A DNA stretch of 64,000 bases. Source: a virus. Positions 1 to 6,568 of the stretch are shown here, one piece after another. The stretch lies in the IMG/VR virus record IMGVR_UViG_3300031566_000001, positions 62,001 to 126,000 of that record; one strand, given 5' to 3'. Below the pieces are notes generated by a model. That model was not told the origin of the DNA, searched no databases, and worked only from the letters and a program-made list of their open reading frames with translations. A program made the position numbers and the translations under genes. Position 1 is the stretch's first letter, and each line of letters starts with the position of its first letter.

Positions 1-10
1 TTTCAATATT

Positions 11-220
11 GTGAAGGTGGCAAATCCTTGGAACCATTCGAATCTTACATGGCGCGTCTACGGTCAACCGTTGTGTGGGTGTACATTGTCTAGTATACGA
101 AGAGATGAGCCCCCTTATGAGTTGCTGTGGCTGCCAAGGTTGTTTCAGTTCGTCAACCCGGAGGACCGGCAGGCATTAGAAGAGGCGTTGGTATTGATGG
201 CCCTGGCGGGGGAGATGTGA
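11..220 (+). CDS. hypothetical protein, possibly the 3' part of a longer gene
   Basis: A 69-residue frame opens with GTG at 11, and the same frame has no stop between the window edge and that codon, so the gene may begin outside the window. No SD is visible before the GTG. The product is rich in Trp and Leu, with a short acidic helix near its C-terminus; I recognise no domain. It is followed by a palindrome-type regulatory region, so it is probably the last gene of an upstream transcription unit. Confidence 0.4.
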   Translation: MKVANPWNHSNLTWRVYGQPLCGCTLSSIRRDEPPYELLWLPRLFQFVNPEDRQALEEALVLMALAGEM

Positions 221-226
221 TGCTTT

Positions 227-260
227 CTTTTGCTCCCAAAAGGTTTTAGCGATCTATAAT
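227..260 (+). promoter_or_regulatory. palindrome promoter, single-site member
   Basis: The imperfect palindrome CTTTTGCTCCCAAAAG (227-242) contains TTGCTC at 230-235, followed after 19 bp by TATAAT (255-260) and GAG. The same geometry recurs before genes at about 3.8, 14.4, 38.0, 45.2, 46.5 and 55.8 kb. Unlike most of those loci, no partner palindrome lies 30 bp up- or downstream. A second, consensus promoter follows at 283. Confidence 0.6.
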
Positions 261-282
261 GAGTGAGTGAAGTAAATGAGGC

Positions 283-311
283 TTGACAAACCGGAAGGAA
301 TCTGCTATACT
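283..311 (+). promoter_or_regulatory. sigma70-type promoter before the structured RNA and tnpB
   Basis: TTGACA (283-288), a 17-bp spacer and TATACT (306-311) make a near-consensus housekeeping promoter. Transcription should start near 317-319, exactly where the long inverted repeat of the downstream RNA begins. It probably drives that RNA and, by read-through, tnpB at 421. It lacks the phage palindrome, so it should be read by unmodified host polymerase. Confidence 0.75.
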
Positions 312-317
312 GATAAT

Positions 318-408
318 GCTACAGGTGCGGCGTGGTTGTTTTGTTATAGAAGGGGTCATGCAGGCCACGCGCACCTGTAGCGGGACGCAAGGCAATGTGT
401 GACCCCTT
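318..408 (+). ncRNA. putative structured RNA with an H-type pseudoknot
   Basis: Bases 318-335 pair with 365-381 in a long stem with one bulge, enclosing a 29-nt loop. Within that loop AAGGGGTCA (350-358) is the exact complement of TGACCCCTT (400-408), downstream of the stem, so an H-type pseudoknot can form. It starts at the predicted transcription start and ends 12 nt before the tnpB ATG. It could be a 5' control element of tnpB, an independent small RNA, or part of the transposon left end; the sequence alone does not decide. No SD is obvious between the pseudoknot and tnpB. Confidence 0.55.
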
Positions 409-420
409 TGACATAGGGCG

Positions 421-1632
421 ATGATTGTACAGAAGAGCCATAGGATACAACTGAGACCCAACAATGAGCACCGAAGCGGTTTCAACCGCTGGGTTGGTGC
501 TTACCGTTGGACCTACAACTGGGCGCTAGAACAGAAGAAGACAGCCTATGAGCAAGAGGGCAAGTCACTGAGTAAGTACGATGTGCAGAAACTCTTGACT
601 ATTGAGAAACACACGCTGGAAAGGGCGTGGCTCAATGATATCCTGCGAGACACGCTTGTCAATGCAATATGGAACATGGACAGGGCATACCAGAACTTCT
701 TCCGGCGGGTCAAGAATGGAGAGGCCAAAAAGGGTTTCCCAAAGTTCAAGTCAAGACGGACGGCGCGGCGCGTTTTCCACGTCACGGCGTACCTCGTGCA
801 ATTGAGCGAAGACCGACGGAGCGTCAAGTTGCCTAAACTTGGATGGGTTAGGATGAGCAAGGCCCTGCGATTTGAGGGCAAGATGGTTGGGACAGTGGCT
901 GTCAGTGAAGAGGCGGGGCGGTGGTATGCATCCTTCGTCGTTGAGACTGAGATACCCGATCCTCCGGATCGTAGTGCTGACCCTGTGGTGGGCATCGACG
1001 TCGGTATCAAAACGCTAATGACGCTTTCTGATGGGAAGCGATATGAGAATCCAAAGGCTACCTATGAGCTAGAGAAGCTACTGGCGCGGTCACAGCGCCA
1101 ACTATCCCGCAAGACTAAGGGGAGTAAGCGGCGGGCTAGGGCAAAGCTGAGAGTCCAGCGGATACAGAAGCGCATCAAGGATACACGGGTGAACGCGGCG
1201 CACCAAGCCACGGCGGAGGTGGTAAGGGACTATGGACTGGTGGCTATGGAGGACTTGAATGTCAAAGGCATGGTCAAGAATCGTCACTTGGCAAAGGCCG
1301 TGTCAGACTCCAATTTCAATCGGTTACGCCAGCAGTTGACGTACAAGACCGCGTGGAGCGGCAGTGAACTGAGGTTTGTGGACCGTTGGTTCCCGTCCAG
1401 TAAGCTGTGCTCCGAGTGCGGTTGCATCAATGATAATCTGACGCTTTCAGATAGGAGGTGGACTTGCGATTGTGGGGCTGTTCATGACAGGGACCTAAAC
1501 GCTGCCCAGAACATTCTTGCGGCGGCGCTAAAGTTGGCCGACGAATCGGCGGTCACTGGGCGTGGAGGGATAGGGGCCTTAAGTCCTCCCGATGAAGCGT
1601 CAAGCGGGCAGCAGGAGGTTTTAGATGCATAG
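421..1632 (+). CDS. tnpB: TnpB, RNA-guided nuclease of IS200/IS605-type elements
   Basis: This 403-residue protein has the usual TnpB length and architecture: an N-terminal helix-turn-helix region, a RuvC-like core and a zinc ribbon. The catalytic acids are in place: D in VGIDVG (about residue 193), E in MEDLNV (about 277) and D in HDRDLNAA (356-358). The zinc ribbon has CSEC and CDC pairs between the second and third acids. TnpB enzymes use an RNA from the element's 3' end to cut DNA. No tnpA lies nearby, so the element is non-autonomous or has been kept by the phage as a nuclease. The 3' end of the gene overlaps the guide-RNA scaffold. The protein looks intact. Confidence 0.93.
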   Translation: MIVQKSHRIQLRPNNEHRSGFNRWVGAYRWTYNWALEQKKTAYEQEGKSLSKYDVQKLLTIEKHTLERAWLNDILRDTLVNAIWNMDRAYQNFFRRVKNGEAKKGFPKFKSRRTARRVFHVTAYLVQLSEDRRSVKLPKLGWVRMSKALRFEGKMVGTVAVSEEAGRWYASFVVETEIPDPPDRSADPVVGIDVGIKTLMTLSDGKRYENPKATYELEKLLARSQRQLSRKTKGSKRRARAKLRVQRIQKRIKDTRVNAAHQATAEVVRDYGLVAMEDLNVKGMVKNRHLAKAVSDSNFNRLRQQLTYKTAWSGSELRFVDRWFPSSKLCSECGCINDNLTLSDRRWTCDCGAVHDRDLNAAQNILAAALKLADESAVTGRGGIGALSPPDEASSGQQEVLDA

Positions 1633-1658
1633 GACCCGCAACCCCGAAATGACGGGGT
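1535..1658 (+). ncRNA. omega/reRNA scaffold at the tnpB 3' end (right end of the element)
   Basis: In TnpB systems the guide RNA comes from the 3' end of the gene plus the right end. Here three possible stems are visible: GGCCG/CGGTC (1536-1540 with 1550-1554, one G-U pair), GGAGG/CCTCC (1564-1568 with 1585-1589), and a terminal hairpin ACCCCG-AAATGA-CGGGGT (1641-1658). The segment recurs with conserved sequence and compensatory stem changes at 34254-34361, which supports a functional RNA. The guide would begin just after about 1658, in the sequence that precedes the CRISPR-like array. Confidence 0.7.
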
Positions 1659-1692
1659 CTCCACAGCGCGTGGGCAATCGCTATTGTGAAGG

Positions 1693-1846
1693 GTGCACCC
1701 CATGCGCATGTGGGGGATTCGTCCGGTCGCCGGCACTCCAGGAAGGCTCCGAAGCGTGCACCCCATGCGCATGTGGGGGATTCGTACATCATGCAAAAGG
1801 GGCTTGCCGTGGTGGCGTGCACCCCATGGGCGTATGGGGGATTCGT
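1693..1846 (+). CRISPR. mini-CRISPR array, three repeats and two spacers, type I-E-like
   Basis: Repeats of 30 bp occupy 1693-1722, 1756-1785 and 1817-1846. The first two are identical, beginning GTGCACCCCATG and ending GGGGGATTCGT. The third has substitutions inside the loop but keeps a CCCCAT/ATGGGG stem, as terminal repeats often degenerate. Spacers are 33 nt (1723-1755) and 31 nt (1786-1816) and are unrelated to each other. Repeat length, the central GC palindrome and the 61-63 bp period fit type I-E arrays. No cas gene is visible, so the array would depend on host Cas proteins. It lies directly downstream of the tnpB element. Confidence 0.82.
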
Positions 1847-1856
1847 TCTAACGGTC

Positions 1857-1862
1857 TATAAT
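1857..1862 (+). promoter_or_regulatory. possible -10 element after the CRISPR array
   Basis: TATAATGAG here matches the -10 plus GAG of the palindrome promoters at 255, 3813 and 45205. No palindrome or good -35 stands upstream, because the last CRISPR repeat occupies that position. It may serve the helicase gene, through the repeat tract that follows. Confidence 0.3.
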
Positions 1863-1882
1863 GAGAGTGTATTGTGGCTAAG

Positions 1883-1962
1883 GTGTGGCGAGGTACGGTG
1901 AGGCCGGGTGTGGCGAGGTCTGGCGGGGTTCGGTCTGGCCTGGCATGGCGAGGTAGGGTAGG
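1883..1962 (+). repeat. pentamer-periodic G-rich tract before the helicase gene
   Basis: Sixteen consecutive 5-bp units fit G-[T/C]-N-N-G without a gap, for example GTGTG GCGAG GTACG. The longer block GTGTGGCGAGGT occurs at 1883-1894 and 1908-1919, and a related GCATGGCGAGGT at 1943-1954, spaced 25 and 35 bp, multiples of five. The strand is very poor in A. An iteron-like replication origin is possible because a DnaB-type gene follows at once, but the function is not shown by sequence. Confidence 0.6.
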
Positions 1963-1988
1963 GTTTCTTTTATCTTCTTTGGGGCGTG

Positions 1989-3305
1989 ATGATGGATGTT
2001 CCTTATGATGTTGATATAGAGAGGTCGGCCCTCGGCAGTCTGCTGATTGACCCCGCGCTCATGGCTGAGGCTGAGGCCGCTTTGCGTCCCGAGGATTTTT
2101 ACCGGGACGCCCACGGCATGATCTATGGAGCTATGCTGGAGCTGTGGCGTTCTGGGTCCGCTTTGGATTACACGCTGCTATGCGGCGCATTGGAAGAGCA
2201 GGGAGCCTTAGAGGCCGTGGGCGGGGCGGCGTATGTGGTCTTGCTCATAGAAGGCACTCCTACCAGTGCCCATTTCAGTTCTTATGCCCGCGAGGTTTTG
2301 GCCCTAGCCAACCGGCGGCGGCTGATGTCCGCAGGCATTGAGCTACAGAACATGGCCCGAGAGGGCGGTTGCGGTGTCCCGGAGCTTGTGGAGCAGGCCC
2401 AGGGCTTGCTCAGTGCGGTGTCTGCGCGGGCTGGGGCACATGGGGCAGCGGTACCCTTTGAGAGTGCCTTAGAAGCCTACTGGGGAGACCTCCGGAGTGA
2501 ATTATCTGGCTCTGTGGCGCGGGTGCCCTTCGGGTTCCGGGACCTGGATGCCCTGATAGGTGGATTGAAGGCTGGAGACCTGTGTTACATTGGGGCCAGC
2601 CCAAGTATGGGTAAAACGACTTTGTGCCTACAGGCAGCTCTAAATCTAGCCCTATTGGGCGTGGGGCCGACGGTGGTGTTCTCTGTGGAGAGCACGGAGG
2701 CGGAGCTGGCGGGGCGTATTCTTGGCTACGTTACCGGGGTCACCTCTGATGCCATACGCAAGGGGCACGTAGTTGGGGACACGCTACCCTGGCTGGGGTT
2801 GGTGGCCTCGGAGCTGCAGATACCCATTCTATTGAGGGAAGACTACGATCTGTCACCCGCAGGCATTGACGCGGCGCTTATGAGGGTATCCCCCAAGGCG
2901 CGGCTAGTGGTGGTGGATCATGTGCAGCGCATGGAGGGGGGACGCAGGTTCAAGGACCGCCGGGAGGAGGTGACCTACATCTCGCGGCGCCTGAAATCCC
3001 TGGCTCAGAAGCACGAGGTCCCGGTGATTGCGGTATGTACCTTGAGTAGGGCCGTGGAGAGCCGCAAGCCCCCGAGACCTATGCTGGCAGACCTCAAAGA
3101 GACCGGAGACCTGGAGTACGATGCGGACGTGGCGATCCTGCTCTACTGGGCAGGGCGTTACGATCCGGAAAGCCCGATGCAGTTTGTGACGGAGGCCATT
3201 GTAGCCAAACATAGGGATGGGCCGTGCGGCGTGGCATACCTGCGACGTGGGGGCCAGGGGCAGTTGAGCGACTTGGTGCATAGGAACGATTCAGTGACGC
3301 TTTAG
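1989..3305 (+). CDS. DnaB-type replicative helicase
   Basis: The product unwinds DNA at the phage replication fork. The N-terminal DnaB-like helical domain (about 1-130) begins DVDIERSALGSLL. The RecA-like domain has Walker A GASPSMGKTTL (about 200) and a Walker B-like LVVVDHVQRM (about 300), followed by the DLKETGDLEYDADV segment typical of DnaB. Length (about 438) is normal for the family. In-frame starts GTG 1986, ATG 1989 and ATG 1992 are all possible and no SD separates them. A DnaC-like loader lies at 9424. The order CRISPR array, pentamer tract, helicase suggests an origin nearby. Confidence 0.9.
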   Translation: MMDVPYDVDIERSALGSLLIDPALMAEAEAALRPEDFYRDAHGMIYGAMLELWRSGSALDYTLLCGALEEQGALEAVGGAAYVVLLIEGTPTSAHFSSYAREVLALANRRRLMSAGIELQNMAREGGCGVPELVEQAQGLLSAVSARAGAHGAAVPFESALEAYWGDLRSELSGSVARVPFGFRDLDALIGGLKAGDLCYIGASPSMGKTTLCLQAALNLALLGVGPTVVFSVESTEAELAGRILGYVTGVTSDAIRKGHVVGDTLPWLGLVASELQIPILLREDYDLSPAGIDAALMRVSPKARLVVVDHVQRMEGGRRFKDRREEVTYISRRLKSLAQKHEVPVIAVCTLSRAVESRKPPRPMLADLKETGDLEYDADVAILLYWAGRYDPESPMQFVTEAIVAKHRDGPCGVAYLRRGGQGQLSDLVHRNDSVTL

Positions 3306-3318
3306 AGGGAGGTAAGTG

Positions 3319-3753
3319 GTGAGTGAGGAAACGAGGCAACCTGTGGTGGCGGAAGCGCAAGTACAGACGGTGGAGGAGGAGGCCGCTGGTATCTTGGAGA
3401 GGATGGTGGTGATCATAACTGAGAACCTGGCAGCCACTGAGCAGCAACGTGAGTACTTGGAGCATGCACACAACACTGTGAAGAAGTGGGAGGCCGCTAT
3501 CGCGGAGGTCAATGCCAATCGTGATACGTTGCTGGCTGCGCTGGAAGCTGAGGCCAAGGGCCTGGGCCTGCAGGTCGCCCGCACCATCAAGACCACCTAT
3601 GGGACTATCAAGTACCGGAAGGGGGCCTTGAGGATCACCTATAACGCGAAGGATCTGGATGCAGTGGCCAAACTTCCTGAGCATGTCTGGTTGCTGGAGT
3701 ACCGGACGGAGAGCCAGGGCGCACCCTCAGTAACGGTCATCCCAGAGGGCTGA
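3319..3753 (+). CDS. Gam-like host-nuclease inhibitor / DNA-end binding protein
   Basis: Mu Gam-type proteins bind DNA ends as dimers and block RecBCD-like exonucleases. Here a long N-terminal helix (about 10-80, heptad-like, with QQREYLEHAHNTVKKWEAAI) is followed by KTTYGTIKYRKG, which resembles the conserved strand of Gam, and a short C-terminal domain. Length (144) is a little under Mu Gam. GTG at 3319 sits 5 nt after GGAGGT; the GTG at 3316 is too close. It lies just after the helicase and ends before a palindrome promoter. Confidence 0.7.
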   Translation: MSEETRQPVVAEAQVQTVEEEAAGILERMVVIITENLAATEQQREYLEHAHNTVKKWEAAIAEVNANRDTLLAALEAEAKGLGLQVARTIKTTYGTIKYRKGALRITYNAKDLDAVAKLPEHVWLLEYRTESQGAPSVTVIPEG

Positions 3754-3755
3754 GC

Positions 3756-3818
3756 CTTTTGCGCAAAAGTCAGGAGGCGGTTTTCTTTTGCCAGCAAAAG
3801 GTTCTAGTGACCTATAAT
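3756..3818 (+). promoter_or_regulatory. paired-palindrome promoter
   Basis: Palindrome A, CTTTTGCGCAAAAG (3756-3769, centre 3762.5), and palindrome B, CTTTTGCCAGCAAAAG (3785-3800, centre 3792.5), are 30 bp apart. TTGCCA inside B (3788-3793) is followed after 19 bp by TATAAT (3813-3818) and GAG. This is the cleanest copy of the family. A dimeric regulator could bind each palindrome; B overlaps the -35 position. Confidence 0.75.
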
Positions 3819-3834
3819 GAGAATGGAGGTGGGT

Positions 3835-4029
3835 ATGGATGAAGAAAAGCTATTCAACCGGGAAGTCGATGACGTGCTCTATGATGCCCGTGGTTGTCTC
3901 AGGGACCCCGACGTTTACCCTGACAGCCTTGAGGGGCGGGCTGAGCTGGCCCGTTGGCAGGAGGCAGAAGCGATGGGGATGGACCCGGCCACGGTGGACC
4001 TGCTGGACTCCGGCCAGTTGGGGTTGTGA
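3835..4029 (+). CDS. small acidic hypothetical protein
   Basis: A 64-residue acidic protein of unknown function. The in-frame ATG at 3817 overlaps the -10 box of the promoter above, so the ATG at 3835, preceded by GGAGGTGGGT, is preferred. Several conserved-looking acidic helices (EEKLFNREVDDVLYDAR) and a C-terminal DLLDSGQLGL are visible. It is the first gene after the paired-palindrome promoter, so it may be an early or regulatory product. Confidence 0.6.
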   Translation: MDEEKLFNREVDDVLYDARGCLRDPDVYPDSLEGRAELARWQEAEAMGMDPATVDLLDSGQLGL

Positions 4030-4156
4030 GCTGTGAGTATGGGGGCGGCGGTGGGTCAGCAGTGAGATCGGCTATGGCGTCACGGGTCGGACCAACGCCA
4101 CTGTGAAAACGTAGGCCGGGCCTCCCCCCGCCTCCTTATTTAGACAGGAGGAAACG

Positions 4157-4498
4157 ATGACAGAAGAAGCCGAAAACCCAGAGGTGGTAGAGTACCCGTT
4201 CGTCCTGCGGTCCTTGACACTGCGGGACGTGGGCAAGTTGCCCGGCCCGGTGCAGTATTCGTCTAGGGAGTACGGCACCCCTTATGCGACTTTCGACGTG
4301 AACTGGTCCGCGGAGGTCGTGGTGGAGGCCAACCCTGATGACCCGCTAGTGGAGGTTAGTGCGGCCCTGGGGGCGTTGATGAAGTGGTTTCAGAGCACCG
4401 GGGCGAAGATGGGCCGTGAGGTCCTGGCTGATATTGAGTTGAGCAAGCAAGAGGCCCGGCTGGGCATAGTCCCTAGCGTGGATGCCAACGAGCTATAG
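4157..4498 (+). CDS. hypothetical protein before the SSB-like gene
   Basis: A 113-residue protein with an acidic N-terminus, a beta-rich centre and a C-terminal helix (SAALGALMKWFQSTGAK). A strong SD (AGGAGGAAACG) precedes the ATG. It is 11 bp upstream of the SSB-like gene, which has the same SD, so the two are likely co-translated. I recognise no family; a role in DNA replication or recombination is only guessed from position. The 127 bp before it hold no convincing gene. Confidence 0.65.
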   Translation: MTEEAENPEVVEYPFVLRSLTLRDVGKLPGPVQYSSREYGTPYATFDVNWSAEVVVEANPDDPLVEVSAALGALMKWFQSTGAKMGREVLADIELSKQEARLGIVPSVDANEL

Positions 4499-4509
4499 GA
4501 GGAAACGAC

Positions 4510-5544
4510 ATGGCAAAGGTACAGGAGACTGAAGGACGAGGGGATTTCGAGCATGTGCCGCAGGGTGACTACATCGCCTTCTTCGCAGGGTTCGTGCCCC
4601 GCGACGAGAACACGATGAAGCCGCGAATCAACCAGTTTGATGAGTGGAAGGACGGGGTGAAGACAGGTGGTACGGCGCCTGCTCTGCTGTGGAAGTTCGA
4701 GATCATCCACCCCAAGGAGCACCGCGGCGAGGCGCCCACGGGCAAATCATGGTGGAAGGCCCTACGGGTGGTCCAGAACGAGAAGTCCGAGAACGTCGTA
4801 CAGGTGGACCGTGTGGGCAATCTGATCACTAACATCGTCAAGTGGTCTGAGCACTGCGGTATAGAATGGGCTGCAGACCTGGGGGCGGCACTGCCTGACA
4901 AAGGCCAGATCACTGACCAGATGATCGTGGAGGCCCTGGAGAGGGCGCTTTTGGACCATGCCCGTGAGGGTGCGCTTGTGGTCATCAAGATCGGTGAGAC
5001 CGGTTACGTGGATACCAAGGATCATAACAGCGACTGCGTGATGCCTTTACCTGCGGGGCCACAGGCCAAGAAAGTTGAAGGCATCAAGTACGAGGTGCCG
5101 GACTTCTACGGTGATGCGGGGATGTCAGGTGTGGAAGCAGGAAAGTGGGCCGATGAGGATCTGGACGCGATGCGGGGTTACCTTCGTGAAACCCTACAGC
5201 CGGCCCTGATTACAGGGGAGTCGGTGTTGACTATCATGGATGCCAAGGAACGGGAGTGGCTGGCCCAGGCATTGTCTGCGGGCGGTTCAGATTACGCTCT
5301 GCGGGCACAGACCTTCGCTAACAGTATGATCGCGGCGGGGTTCGATGCGGTGGATACCAGCCTGTTGATTAGTCTGGTGGCCCTGGTCACAGGCGCACCG
5401 GCCAAGGGTAGGATTGTGGATTCACTGGCCCCGCCGCAGCTTGAGGCAGCTGTGGAGCACCTGGTGGTCTTTGCGCGGGCCTTAGGCAAGGAAGTCCCTG
5501 ATGTGCCTGTGCGGGATGCCGATGAGGGTGAGATACCCTTCTAG
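4510..5544 (+). CDS. putative single-stranded DNA-binding protein with an SSB-like acidic tail
   Basis: The 344-residue protein has an N-terminal beta-rich region (about 1-150) resembling phage DUF669/SSB-like proteins, then a middle region of uncertain fold. Its last residues, DADEGEIPF, closely resemble the conserved acidic IPF tip of bacterial SSB, through which SSB recruits partner enzymes. That tail and the location next to helicase and Gam-like genes are the reasons for the call. The SD AGGAGGAAACG stands before ATG 4510. The central part (about 200-310) could be a second, unrelated domain. Confidence 0.55.
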   Translation: MAKVQETEGRGDFEHVPQGDYIAFFAGFVPRDENTMKPRINQFDEWKDGVKTGGTAPALLWKFEIIHPKEHRGEAPTGKSWWKALRVVQNEKSENVVQVDRVGNLITNIVKWSEHCGIEWAADLGAALPDKGQITDQMIVEALERALLDHAREGALVVIKIGETGYVDTKDHNSDCVMPLPAGPQAKKVEGIKYEVPDFYGDAGMSGVEAGKWADEDLDAMRGYLRETLQPALITGESVLTIMDAKEREWLAQALSAGGSDYALRAQTFANSMIAAGFDAVDTSLLISLVALVTGAPAKGRIVDSLAPPQLEAAVEHLVVFARALGKEVPDVPVRDADEGEIPF

Positions 5545-5551
5545 GGGAGTT

Positions 5552-5577
5552 GGGGCAGGCGGAGGATTGCCTGCCCC
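5552..5577 (+). terminator. hairpin after the SSB-like gene
   Basis: GGGGCAGGC (5552-5560) and GCCTGCCCC (5569-5577) form a perfect 9-bp stem with an 8-nt loop, starting 7 bp after the stop codon. A short T run follows only about 12 nt later, so this may be a weak terminator or an mRNA 3' protector. Confidence 0.5.
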
Positions 5578-5610
5578 GATCTTGCCTGTTTTACTGAGGA
5601 GGGGGAAGTG

Positions 5611-5742
5611 ATGTATGTTCAGATTAGGAAGAATGGACCTTGGCACATAGTTAGCCGGGGTAAAGATAGCGTTCTTTGGAGGGGAAGGGAATGCACCGCT
5701 TGCGGCATTCCACAGCCAGAGAGCTGGCCGGAGTTTGCTTGA
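5611..5742 (+). CDS. small CxxC protein
   Basis: A 43-residue frame: MYVQIRKNGPWHIVSRGKD, then RECTACGIPQPE. The SD GAGGAGGGGG is strong and ATG follows GTG directly (5608). One CxxC pair could be half of a metal site completed by dimerisation. It opens a run of very small proteins between the SSB-like gene and the loader. No function is recognised. Confidence 0.5.
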   Translation: MYVQIRKNGPWHIVSRGKDSVLWRGRECTACGIPQPESWPEFA

Positions 5743-5804
5743 CCCACGATAAGCAGCAGCCCCCGCGAACCACTCTGCAAACGCTGCCTGAAGAGGAGGA
5801 AGAA

Positions 5805-6029
5805 GTGAGCGAGAGAGAGAAGATGGAGACCATAACACTAGATGAATTGTGCGACTTCGATGTGGTGCCCGCTGATGGGTGGTACATTGCCGGAGAAACT
5901 ATGGAAGTCTACAGCAGCGGCAGGCGCGTGGAGCTTGGAGAGAAGGTCTATTGCTGGAACGGTTGGGTCTGTGATGACGAAGAAGATGCCCGCAAGCTCA
6001 GCATGATGCTAGATCTGGGCACGATATAG
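5805..6029 (+). CDS. small acidic hypothetical protein
   Basis: A 74-residue protein from GTG 5805, which has GAGGAGGAAGAA just upstream; the frame is open further upstream but that part looks non-coding. WYIAGETMEVY and KVYCWNGWVCDDEEDARK suggest a small beta-sheet with a C-terminal helix. The SD-start junction is almost the same as that of the gene at 6311, where GTGAGC also follows GGAGGAAGAA, so the two start regions appear duplicated. Function unknown. Confidence 0.5.
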   Translation: MSEREKMETITLDELCDFDVVPADGWYIAGETMEVYSSGRRVELGEKVYCWNGWVCDDEEDARKLSMMLDLGTI

Positions 6030-6065
6030 GCGGACTCAGAGCCGGAGATGGACGGAGGATGAATC

Positions 6066-6284
6066 ATGACCATGAGCAAGAGGAAGATACTGGCGCGCCG
6101 CAACAGACTTCGCGGGACGCTATGCTCAGGGTGCAGACACAACTACTACAACTGGCCCAAGGCTGCGAGCCCTCGGGGAGATGTAGCGGTGGCCGATGAC
6201 TATTACTGCTGGCACCTACCGGACGTAGACCTGCGGAAGAAGGAGCCTTGCTGGGCGCGGTTCGTACCGGGCCAGTATCGTTGA
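6066..6284 (+). CDS. small Cys-rich, probably zinc-binding protein
   Basis: 72 residues with a basic N-terminus (KRKILARRNRLRG), then CSGCRHNYYN, a distal CWHL and a third Cys near the end, enough for one metal site. ATG 6066 follows GGAGGATGAATC; ATG 6072 is an alternative. Possible nucleic-acid binding is inferred only from the basic N-terminus and Cys pattern. Confidence 0.5.
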   Translation: MTMSKRKILARRNRLRGTLCSGCRHNYYNWPKAASPRGDVAVADDYYCWHLPDVDLRKKEPCWARFVPGQYR

Positions 6285-6310
6285 CACCATCACTGCTACA
6301 GGAGGAAGAA

Positions 6311-6568
6311 GTGAGCACCGAGAGAGAACTGAGGGAAGCAATAGAAGATTATGATGTGAACATCGGCCTTGACCAGAGTGCCGTTGCATACGACGGGATA
6401 ATACAGGCCCTCGACGCCGCCCCCGACGGCCCGCAGATGGACCGGCTGGTGGAGTGGCTGGAGGAGAAGCGGACGACGCCAGCCAACACACCGGGAGACC
6501 GGGGCTGGGAGTCAGCATTTACGGTAGTGCTCCACCATATCGACGAGATGCAGGAGGAGCAGCCATGA
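6311..6568 (+). CDS. small acidic helical protein
   Basis: An 85-residue acidic protein, mostly helical by composition (ERELREAIEDYDVNIGLDQ, then MDRLVEWLEEKR). GTG 6311 is preceded by AGGAGGAAGAA. Its stop overlaps the ATG of the ASCH-like gene by ATGA, so the two are translationally coupled. No family recognised. Confidence 0.5.
   Translation: MSTERELREAIEDYDVNIGLDQSAVAYDGIIQALDAAPDGPQMDRLVEWLEEKRTTPANTPGDRGWESAFTVVLHHIDEMQEEQP

Noticed and set aside
1723-1816. Spacers matching the phage's own sequence
   Set aside because: By eye I found no matching stretch in the window, but this was not an exhaustive search; an alignment is needed.
1625-1901. Two + strand frames with repeated CACGG and HAHVGDS peptides
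   Set aside because: They are translations of the CRISPR-like repeats, lack SD sequences and are not proteins.
2904-3684. Long minus-strand frames over the helicase and Gam-like genes, and similar ones across the window
   Set aside because: All lie opposite strongly coding + strand genes, lack SD sequences and have low-complexity composition expected of antisense frames.
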